Of a stretch of 35,322 bases of DNA, positions 26,310 to 35,322 are shown piece by piece (the stretch's first letter is position 1; each line of letters opens with the position of its first letter). The notes beneath the pieces were generated by a model that was not told where the DNA came from, searched no databases, and saw nothing but the letters and a program-made list of their open reading frames with translations. The stretch lies in contig NZ_CABFUZ020000078.1 in NCBI RefSeq assembly GCF_902143385.2, positions 1 to 35,322 on the forward strand, read 5' to 3'. The position numbers and the translations under genes are program-made. The DNA is from Methylacidimicrobium cyclopophantes (lineage in GTDB: Bacteria; Verrucomicrobiota; Verrucomicrobiia; Methylacidiphilales; Methylacidiphilaceae).

Positions 26310-27061
26310 TCGTCGGGTTCGGCCCGAGGCGGGCTCCCCCAAGCGGGATGCCTCGGTTCTGCCCTGGTTGGGCGGAAGCGGTATCCGATGCCACGAACCG
26401 TTTCGATGTAGCGGGCAGCCCTTCCCAGCTTTTCTCGCAATCGGCGGACGTGCGTGTCCACCGTTCGTGTGTCCATTGCCTTTTCATACCCCCAGACTTC
26501 CCGCAGGAGCTCCTCGCGACGATGGACGCGTCCGCGTCCTCGGAGAAGCATGTTGAGCAAACGGAACTCCGTCGCAGTCAGATCGACTCGACGATTCCGG
26601 ACGAAGGCTTCATGCCTCCTGGGATGGACAACGAGGTTCTCGTGGCGGATCGGCTCGACCGAGGCGGTGCGCTCCACGCGGCGGCGCAAAAGCGAACGGG
26701 TCCGGAGGACCAGCTCGCGCGGGCTGAAGGGTTTCGTCAAATAGTCGTCGGCGCCCAGCTCGAGACCTTGTACCCGGTCGGCCGGTTCCGCTTTCGCAGT
26801 GAGGATCAGGATGGGCAGATCCGCCGTTGTCGGATTTCGACGCAAGGTCTTGCAGACCTCAAGACCATCCAGTTCCGGAAGCATGAGGTCAAGAACGACG
26901 AGGTCCGGGAGGTCGCTCATCGCTTTTTCCAGACCGTCGGTGCCGTTCAAGGCTCGGACGGCGCGAAATCCCGCAGCCGCGAGATTCAGACAAATGAGCT
27001 CCAAGACATCGGGCTCGTCTTCTACCACGAGGACGACATGTTCCCGAGCAGAGGCCGTCAT
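26306..27061 (-). CDS. phoB: PhoB-like response regulator (OmpR family)
   Basis: DNA-binding regulator partner of the PhoR-like kinase. It has 251 aa, with a receiver domain holding the acidic pair E14/D15, phospho-acceptor D58 (VVLDLMLPE), T88 and K110 (LTKPF), then a winged-helix domain with LTATEFRLL, REELLREVWGY and the recognition segment RTVDTHVRRLREKLG. The ATG at 27061 is preferred over a TTG at 27100, because homologues start just before the first beta strand. Upstream is the 157-bp divergent gap to gyrB. Which promoters it binds cannot be told from this window. Confidence 0.92.
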   Translation of the reverse strand: MTASAREHVVLVVEDEPDVLELICLNLAAAGFRAVRALNGTDGLEKAMSDLPDLVVLDLMLPELDGLEVCKTLRRNPTTADLPILILTAKAEPADRVQGLELGADDYLTKPFSPRELVLRTRSLLRRRVERTASVEPIRHENLVVHPRRHEAFVRNRRVDLTATEFRLLNMLLRGRGRVHRREELLREVWGYEKAMDTRTVDTHVRRLREKLGRAARYIETVRGIGYRFRPTRAEPRHPAWGSPPRAEPDE

Positions 27062-27168
27062 TCCGAAACCGAGGCTACCTGAATGGAAAGGAGAGCGCAA
27101 TCTTCCGCGCCGGACAGGGAATAGCCTTCCTCGGAAGCCGCTCCAGCTGTTGAGGCGGTGCGTTCGGC

Positions 27169-27197
27169 TTGTCTTCGGGGAACGCCTGCCGTACTAT
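27169..27197 (+). promoter_or_regulatory. Putative gyrB promoter
   Basis: TTGTCT (27169-27174), a 17-bp spacer and TACTAT (27192-27197), each four of six to consensus, stand 22 bases before the gyrB ATG. A leader of about 15 nt would result. A low-consensus promoter suits gyrase genes that respond to supercoiling, but this is inference. Confidence 0.45.
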
Positions 27198-27209
27198 GCT
27201 TGTGAATAA

Positions 27210-29807
<2,598 letters not shown>

Positions 29808-29835
29808 CGAACGCAGGGAGGGAATAGAGAATCGT

Positions 29836-32433
29836 ATGCCGGATGGGACAACCGATGGGGAAGAACGTCCCCTTCTTTCGGGCGCGGAGCATGTCGAATC
29901 GAGAGACGTCTCCGAGGAAATGCGCAATTGTTTCCTTGACTATGCGATGTCCGTCATCATCTCCCGGGCGCTCCCCGATGTGCGGGACGGGTTGAAGCCT
30001 TCCCAGAGGCGCATCCTCTACTCGATGCATGAACTCGGCTTGGCGCCGAATCGAAAGCATCTCAAGTGCGCCAAGATCGTCGGTGAGACCATGGGAAACT
30101 ACCATCCCCACGGAGATCAGGCGATCTATCCGACTCTGGTGCATATGGCTCAGCCATGGGCGATGCGCGATCCGCTGATCGACGGGCAGGGGAACTTCGG
30201 TTCGGTGGAAGGCGATCCCCCGGCAGCGATGCGATATACGGAAGCCCGGCTGACCCATCTCGGCTCGCTGCTCATGGCGGACATGGACAAGGAGACCGTC
30301 GATTTCGTCCCCAACTATGACGAGACTAGGACCGAGCCGGTGGTCTTTCCCGCAGCGTTTCCGAACCTTCTCGTCAACGGGAGCACGGGGATCGCGGTAG
30401 GTATGGCTACCAATATCCCGCCGCATAATCTCGGAGAGCTCGTAGAAGGGGTCTGCGCTCTCATCGACAATCCAGCGTTGACTCCGGAAGAGCTGCTCAA
30501 GTTTGTCCGAGGACCGGACTTCCCGACGGGCGGAATCGTGGTCGGCCACGATGGGATCCGAAATTATTTCTTGACCGGGAAAGGGAGTATACGGCTCCGA
30601 GCGCACCTTCACGTCGAAGAGAATAGAAACGGGCGATCGACCCTCATAGTCGACGAAATTCCTTTCAACGTAAATCGAGCTACCCTGGTGGAGCGGATCG
30701 GCGATCTCATCACGGAAAAGTTGATCGATGCGACGGACGTTCGAGATGAATCCGACGAAAATACCCGAGTCGTCATTGAGCTACGGCGTGATGCCGTACC
30801 CAAGGTCGTCGAAAACAACCTCTATCGGCTCACTCCCCTCGAAACGATCTTCGCCGTGAATTCCCTGGCGATCGACGGAGGGCGACCTCGCACTCTGAAT
30901 CTGAAGGAAATGCTGCTCTGTTACCTGGAGCATCGGAGAGAGGTAGTTCTGCGGCGAAGCCGCTACGAGCTTCGGAAAGCCGAAGAGCGTGCGGAGATCC
31001 TGGAGGGATATCTGGTCGCCTTGGCGAACTTGGACGAGTTCCTCCGCGTGATCCGGGGAGCGTCCAATCGGGAAGCCGCTCGGATCGAGCTGGGTGGATA
31101 TGAGTTCACACGGGAGCAGGTGGAAGCATTCGGGATCGTCGTTCGCCACGCGGAGCGGCTCGAGAACGGCAGGTACGTACTCTCCGATGCACAGCTCGAT
31201 GCGATCCTCGACCTCCGTCTCTACCAGCTCACCGGTCTGGAACGGGAAAAGATTCTCGACGAGTATCGAAAGCTCATGGACCGGGCGAGGGAGCTCGAAG
31301 GGATTCTCGGGAGCGAAACGCAGGTTCTGGCCCTGATCCGTGCGGAGTTGTTGGAGGTGGCCGCCAAACGAGCCACTCCGCGGCGTACCGAGATCGTACC
31401 GGCGGAAGGGGAGATCGCCTTCGAAGACCTGGTCGCTCGGGAATCGGTAGTGATCACCCTCACGCACAAGGGCTACATCAAGAGAACCGGCTTGGCCAAC
31501 TACCGGGTGCAGCGGCGCGGAGGTCGGGGAGTGATCGGAATGGTCGCCCAAGGAGGCGAGAGGACCGAGGAAAACGATTTCGTAGAGCATCTCTTTACGG
31601 CTTCCACGCATGATCACTTGATTTTCTTCACCACCGCGGGGCGGGCTTATGTGGAACGCGTCTATGAAATTCCGGAGATGGCTCGGGCGGCGAAAGGGAG
31701 AAGCATCGCCAATGTGCTCGAACTTGCTCCCGACGAGGAGATCGCCGCGCTCCTGCGCGTAGGGGCTTCCTCAGCTGAGGGCGCAGCTTGGGATCGGCCG
31801 GGGTTCCTTTTCTTTTGCACGGCCCTGGGGCAGGTAAAAAAGACTCCCCTTTCCGAATTCGCTCACATGCGGAAGAAGGGGATTCGGGCTATCAGCATCT
31901 CCGAAGGAGATCGGCTCATCGATGTGAAGTTCACCACGGGGGATCGAGAAGTCGTTTTGATCACGAAGCGGGGTTTGAGCATCCGTTTCTCCGAGGAGGA
32001 GGTTCGTTCCATGGGAAGGATCGCCGCCGGGGTGCGGGGCATTCGTCTGGAGAGAGAGGACCGGGTGGTGGCAGCGGCTGTGGTGGATCCCGCGGCAACC
32101 CTCTTGGTGGCCGGCTCTAACGGGCTTGGGAAGCGGACCGACTTCGACGAATACCGTCGGCAGGGACGCGGAGGCAAGGGAGTCATTACCATGAAGATGA
32201 CCAAGAGGACGGGCGAGGTCGTCGCCGCTCTCGCGGTGGTCGACGAGGACGAGCTGATGCTCCTCACGCAGAAAGGGCTGACGGTGCGGATGCCCGTGAG
32301 GGGGATCCGGCGGGTCGGTCGCAATACCCAAGGAGTCCGCCTTCTCCAGTTGGATCAGGGAGATCGGCTTATCAGCGTCGCCCGCGTAATCCCGGAGCAG
32401 GAAGAGGAAGGGGAAGAAGGGCTGCTGGCCTAA
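29836..32433 (+). CDS. gyrA: DNA gyrase subunit A
   Basis: Breakage-reunion subunit of gyrase. It is 865 aa from the ATG at 29836; the open frame from 29743 overlaps gyrB and its extra N-terminus is unlike the family. The catalytic tyrosine is Y134 in AAMRYTEARL. The GyrA box QRRGGRG (559-565) in the C-terminal beta-pinwheel marks gyrase rather than topoisomerase IV. In the quinolone region (HPHGDQAIYPT) Q95 and P99 stand where E. coli has Ser83 and Asp87. The stop codon TAA shares bases with the stop of the convergent tsaC gene (CTAA). Confidence 0.98.
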   Translation: MPDGTTDGEERPLLSGAEHVESRDVSEEMRNCFLDYAMSVIISRALPDVRDGLKPSQRRILYSMHELGLAPNRKHLKCAKIVGETMGNYHPHGDQAIYPTLVHMAQPWAMRDPLIDGQGNFGSVEGDPPAAMRYTEARLTHLGSLLMADMDKETVDFVPNYDETRTEPVVFPAAFPNLLVNGSTGIAVGMATNIPPHNLGELVEGVCALIDNPALTPEELLKFVRGPDFPTGGIVVGHDGIRNYFLTGKGSIRLRAHLHVEENRNGRSTLIVDEIPFNVNRATLVERIGDLITEKLIDATDVRDESDENTRVVIELRRDAVPKVVENNLYRLTPLETIFAVNSLAIDGGRPRTLNLKEMLLCYLEHRREVVLRRSRYELRKAEERAEILEGYLVALANLDEFLRVIRGASNREAARIELGGYEFTREQVEAFGIVVRHAERLENGRYVLSDAQLDAILDLRLYQLTGLEREKILDEYRKLMDRARELEGILGSETQVLALIRAELLEVAAKRATPRRTEIVPAEGEIAFEDLVARESVVITLTHKGYIKRTGLANYRVQRRGGRGVIGMVAQGGERTEENDFVEHLFTASTHDHLIFFTTAGRAYVERVYEIPEMARAAKGRSIANVLELAPDEEIAALLRVGASSAEGAAWDRPGFLFFCTALGQVKKTPLSEFAHMRKKGIRAISISEGDRLIDVKFTTGDREVVLITKRGLSIRFSEEEVRSMGRIAAGVRGIRLEREDRVVAAAVVDPAATLLVAGSNGLGKRTDFDEYRRQGRGGKGVITMKMTKRTGEVVAALAVVDEDELMLLTQKGLTVRMPVRGIRRVGRNTQGVRLLQLDQGDRLISVARVIPEQEEEGEEGLLA

Positions 32434-33446
32434 TCTCCGCGGCACTCTTCCCAGAAGTTGGATCCTGCGGCACCCTTTCTCAACCGCTCGTTGATCGCTC
32501 GACCGAGACCCTGCTCCGGTAGGAGCAGGGCGAAAATACGGTCTACTCCGCTTTCCTGGAGTTCGCGAAGAAGGCCGAAAAGTTTGGTAGCCGCTTCTTC
32601 CAATCGATACGACGGGGAAAGGCTGCGGCAGATCGCAAAGTCGGTGGGACAAGGACCCCATGCCAGCAGTCCGGCCTTCTTTCGCTCGGAGGCGGGGATC
32701 TCCTCCAATCCTCGAACGAGGACGAGGGGCGTCCGAAGAAGGTAGCGGCGCGGTGGGCGGTCCGAGGCGGACCGAGAACGGTTCGGATCGATTGCCGGGT
32801 CGATGGGTCCGATTTCTGCTTCGAGAAGCTCCTGAGGGATTCCTCCTTGGCGAAGCAAGACCGGTCGCGGAGAGGCAAAGGAGATCACCGTGGATTCGAG
32901 TCCGACGCGACAGGGACCTCCGTCGATCAGAAGCGCGATCTCTTCCCCGAACTCGCGCCGGACGGCAGCAGCCGTGGTCGGGCTGATATGGCCCGAGCGG
33001 TTGGCACTGGGTGCAGCCAGAGGGCTTGCGAAACGCTCCAAAAGGGCGAGGGTGAGGGGATGATCGGGGACGCGTACTCCCACGAACGGCTGGCCCGCCG
33101 TCAGCAGATCGGGAATCTTTCCCGGTCCCCTGCGCACGATCATGGTAAGCGGCCCAGGCCAAAATCGAGCCGCGAGTCGAAGGGCGCTTTCGGGAACATC
33201 GTTCCCCAGGTCGAAGGCCATCTGAGCCGAGGCGCAAAGAACGCTGATCGGGTGAAAGGAGCCTCGCTTCTTCTGCTCGATGAGTTTCGCGACGGCTGCG
33301 GGATTGGTAGCATCCGCCGCGAGTCCGTAGACTGTCTCCGTGGGAACCCCGATGACTTCTCCCGCCCGCAGCAACGCGATGGCTCTATCCAGCATCGAGT
33401 CGATTTCCGTCGGGAAGACCGTTTTTGGCGTGAACCTTGCCTTCAC
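32430..33446 (-). CDS. tsaC: L-threonylcarbamoyladenylate synthase, long Sua5 form
   Basis: Makes threonylcarbamoyl-AMP from threonine, bicarbonate and ATP, the first step to t6A37 in ANN-decoding tRNAs. It has 338 aa, with an N-terminal YrdC domain (GVPTETVYGLAAD; KKRGSFHPISVL; APSANRSGHISPT) and a C-terminal Sua5 domain after a linker near 225, so this is the Sua5 rather than the short TsaC type. The start is GTG at 33446; an ATG at 33395 would cut into the first strand and helix of the family. Its last base triplet interlocks with the gyrA stop, so neither gene has a separate terminator. Divergent from the zinc-ribbon gene. Confidence 0.95.
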   Translation of the reverse strand: MKARFTPKTVFPTEIDSMLDRAIALLRAGEVIGVPTETVYGLAADATNPAAVAKLIEQKKRGSFHPISVLCASAQMAFDLGNDVPESALRLAARFWPGPLTMIVRRGPGKIPDLLTAGQPFVGVRVPDHPLTLALLERFASPLAAPSANRSGHISPTTAAAVRREFGEEIALLIDGGPCRVGLESTVISFASPRPVLLRQGGIPQELLEAEIGPIDPAIDPNRSRSASDRPPRRYLLRTPLVLVRGLEEIPASERKKAGLLAWGPCPTDFAICRSLSPSYRLEEAATKLFGLLRELQESGVDRIFALLLPEQGLGRAINERLRKGAAGSNFWEECRGD

Positions 33447-33574
33447 AGGAACTTCGCTATTTCCCCGACTCTGCTCCCTCGGAAAAACGAGCCGGTGCCA
33501 TTTCGCGGAACCGATCTATTGCCGGTCAACCAATTCCCTTGCGACTCGTCGTACGCAATGAGTAAGTTTACCTC

Positions 33575-33811
33575 GTGAGCCGGTCCTTCGAAAGTTTTTC
33601 GGCTTCGAGCCTTTACTGTTCGTCGTGTCGGAAAGCGATGGCCGTCCGGGAGCGGCTTTTGCTCGTTCTGCCCGGCAAGGAGATCTACGACTATCTTTGC
33701 ACCGGCTGCGGAGCATCGCTCGGGCAGAGAGAGGTGCCCGCTTCGCCCGGCGCTGCTTCCCCCTTGGCGATGCCTCTTCCCCATCGGCACCGGCACCGGC
33801 GGAAGCCGTGA
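33575..33811 (+). CDS. Small zinc-ribbon protein, unknown
   Basis: 78 aa with two CxxC knuckles, YCSSC (14-18) and LCTGC (41-45), about 23 residues apart, which predicts a single structural zinc site. Between them is MAVRERLLLVLPGKEIYDY. The C-terminal tail is Pro/Ala/His/Arg-rich and probably disordered. No catalytic motif is seen, so nucleic-acid or protein binding is only a guess. The start is GTG with no ribosome-binding site; it overlaps the stop of a six-codon frame beginning at ATG 33559 (GTGA), which might allow coupled translation. fmt begins 37 bp downstream. Confidence 0.6.
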   Translation: MSRSFESFSASSLYCSSCRKAMAVRERLLLVLPGKEIYDYLCTGCGASLGQREVPASPGAASPLAMPLPHRHRHRRKP

Positions 33812-33848
33812 AGGCCAGTAGCCTTCGTCTTCGGTTGTTTTCTGGAAG

Positions 33849-34841
33849 ATGAGAGTCGTATTTGTCGGGGCGGGTGAGTTCGGGGTTCCCACCCTGTGCG
33901 CTCTAGCCGCCCATCGGGACTACCGGATCCAAGGAGTGATCACGCAAGTAGATCGGCCCGCAGGCAGACATCGGATTCCAACGCCTTGCCCGGCCAAAGC
34001 CGCCGCCCTCGATCTCCGCCTCCCCATCTTCCAGCCGGAAAAGATCCATTCGCCGACCGCAATCGAGCAGATTCGTTTTCTGCAACCGGATGTCTTGCTC
34101 GTCGTCGCCTATGGGCAAATCCTTCCGCGGGAGGTGTTGGAGCTTCCGAACCTGGCGGCGCTCAACCTGCACGCCTCCCTGCTTCCCCGCCACAGGGGTG
34201 CCGCACCGATCCAGGCGGCGATCCGCAGCCGCGATCGGGAGACCGGGGTTTCCGTGATCTGGATGGACGAAGGACTCGACACGGGAGATATTTTGTTGAC
34301 GAAGAAGCTCTTGATCCGTTCCTCGGATACGGCGGGAACGCTGCAAGGACGCTTGGCGAAATTAGGCGCGCGTGCCGTCGTGGAAGCTCTCGATCGCCTT
34401 GCGTCCGGGACTGCGGAGAGGGTGGCGCAAGATCCGTCGCTCGCCACCTATGCGAGAAAATTGCGCAAAGAGGACGGAGAAATCGACTGGACTCGAGACA
34501 AGTGGGAGATCCATGCGCACATTCGGGCTATGAACCCCTGGCCAGTCGCTTACACTTGGGTTCGCGACGACGGACAGGTGCGAATGCTCAAGATCTTCGG
34601 ATCTATCGTATCGATTCGCGCGTCGGGAAGGCCCGGAGAGATCATGCGGATCGATTCCCACGGGATCCTCGTCGCAACGGGAGGAAGCGGGGGTCTCCTT
34701 CTGCGCGATGTACAACTCGAAGGGAAACGTCGGATGACCGCAGCGGACTTTGCCCGTGGAGTTCGTCTCTCCGTGGGTGCGTCGCTCGGAGAGCGGATTC
34801 CCGTCGGCCATGATCGTGCTGCTGGCGGAACTCTTTCTTGA
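33849..34841 (+). CDS. fmt: Methionyl-tRNA formyltransferase
   Basis: Formylates initiator Met-tRNA with 10-formyl-tetrahydrofolate. It has 330 aa. The catalytic triad is visible as N106 and H108 in AALNLHASLLPRHRGAAP and D144 in DEGLDTGDI. The N-terminal Rossmann strand VVFVGAGEFGVP and the C-terminal tRNA-binding domain (RAMNPWPVAYTW) are complete. No strong ribosome-binding site; ggaag touches the ATG. The end overlaps the next reading frame by 32 bp. A deformylase gene, often adjacent, is not seen here. Confidence 0.97.
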   Translation: MRVVFVGAGEFGVPTLCALAAHRDYRIQGVITQVDRPAGRHRIPTPCPAKAAALDLRLPIFQPEKIHSPTAIEQIRFLQPDVLLVVAYGQILPREVLELPNLAALNLHASLLPRHRGAAPIQAAIRSRDRETGVSVIWMDEGLDTGDILLTKKLLIRSSDTAGTLQGRLAKLGARAVVEALDRLASGTAERVAQDPSLATYARKLRKEDGEIDWTRDKWEIHAHIRAMNPWPVAYTWVRDDGQVRMLKIFGSIVSIRASGRPGEIMRIDSHGILVATGGSGGLLLRDVQLEGKRRMTAADFARGVRLSVGASLGERIPVGHDRAAGGTLS

Positions 34842-35310
34842 CGGGCGCCTGTCGATCCGCCCTGAGCGCTCCTATTCTCTTGCGGAAAGCCTTTCCCGAA
34901 ACCGAGGAGCCGATCAGCCGGAGGAACTCTGGACTCCCTGGGGAGTGACGGAAAGATCGGGTGGATTGCGTGTCCGGCAGATTCCGCCGGATCGACTTGC
35001 GGATTTCTTAGCCTCGAATGCGATCGGTATCTGCCTCTTGGGCGATGGAAGCTGGAATCGAATGGCGCTCGAAAGCGGACGAATCGAAGAAATCTGGATC
35101 CGCTGGCTGCCGCAATTCGGTGGGGGGGACGAGGAACCTTTCGTTTCCGAATTTCAGCCGGCGGCGGGAGCACGGCTGCCCTTGCGTTTGGTCCAGTGGC
35201 GAAGGGAAGAGGAGGGCGGGATCATTGGATACTACGCCGTCCTCCCGAAGGAAGCAACGAAGGGAAACGAAAACGGATCGCGAAACCCCTATTCGTTCCG
35301 TCGGGTTTAG
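34810..35310 (+). CDS. Hypothetical protein downstream of fmt
   Basis: 166 aa from the ATG at 34810, not recognised. It is soluble, with no signal peptide or membrane segment. It is rich in Trp, Arg and Glu and contains WTPWGVTER, ICLLGDGSWNRM and a C-terminal IIGYYAVLP. The start lies inside the last 32 bases of fmt; a GTG two codons later is an alternative and no other good start occurs until about residue 65. Translational coupling to fmt is likely. The stop is 12 bases from the window end. Confidence 0.65.
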   Translation: MIVLLAELFLDGRLSIRPERSYSLAESLSRNRGADQPEELWTPWGVTERSGGLRVRQIPPDRLADFLASNAIGICLLGDGSWNRMALESGRIEEIWIRWLPQFGGGDEEPFVSEFQPAAGARLPLRLVQWRREEEGGIIGYYAVLPKEATKGNENGSRNPYSFRRV

Positions 35311-35322
35311 TAGCTATAGACG

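Noticed and set aside
31771-33237. 488-aa minus-strand frame across the gyrA-tsaC junction
   Set aside because: It covers two well-supported genes in the wrong frame and has low-complexity, Ser/Arg/Pro-rich sequence.

Overview
The window looks like a housekeeping stretch of a high-GC (roughly 60 % by eye) bacterial chromosome. The gene set is conserved and densely packed. GyrA carries the HPHGDQAIYP form of the quinolone-determining motif, Sua5 is the long form, and there is a plasma-membrane-type proton P-ATPase. Together these suggest the Planctomycetota-Verrucomicrobiota-Chlamydiota group, possibly an acidophilic verrucomicrobial methanotroph (Methylacidiphilales-like). That placement is inference from protein flavour, not a database match. 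I see no phage, insertion sequence, CRISPR, tRNA or rRNA.

Layout. 1-4240 (+): chaperone cluster dnaK-groES-groEL, preceded by a perfect 13-bp inverted repeat and closed by a strong terminator. 4361-7330 (-): a membrane protein of the lysylphosphatidylglycerol-synthase transmembrane family, the CCA-adding enzyme, then an HU-family protein with its own long AT-rich leader. 7520-11973 (-): glycine-cleavage operon gcvT-gcvH-gcvP, with T and H overlapping by ATGA. 12116-13016 (+): a coiled-coil, tail-anchored protein and a small membrane protein, both of unknown function. 13068-13769 (-): phoU, divergent from a proton-type P-ATPase (+). The ATPase overlaps der tail to tail by 53 bp. 16235-20603 (-): amrB-like (MEMO), gltX, pgsA and der, the first three joined by 4-nt stop/start overlaps. 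20706-22013 (-): glgC, 46 bp from the divergent glmS (22060-23907, +).

23970-24911 is the only gene-poor part. It holds a frameshifted gene of unrecognised family and about 575 bp where I see nothing. 24912-27061 (-): a phosphate-type two-component pair, phoB then phoR. 27219-32433 (+): gyrB-gyrA, whose last stop codon interlocks with that of a convergent Sua5/TsaC gene. 33575-35310 (+): a small zinc-ribbon protein, fmt and an unknown protein.

Functional themes are protein folding (DnaK, GroES, GroEL), tRNA and translation (CCA, GltX, Fmt, TsaC, Der), phospholipid and wall precursors (PgsA, GlmS), glycogen (GlgC), one-carbon metabolism (GCV), phosphate sensing (PhoU, PhoB, PhoR) and DNA topology (GyrA, GyrB, HU). 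I do not find a convincing new multi-gene system. The best leads are the frameshifted gene near 24.1 kb, the coiled-coil and small membrane protein pair, the MEMO homologue that lacks the family cysteine, and the compact glutamyl-tRNA synthetase.
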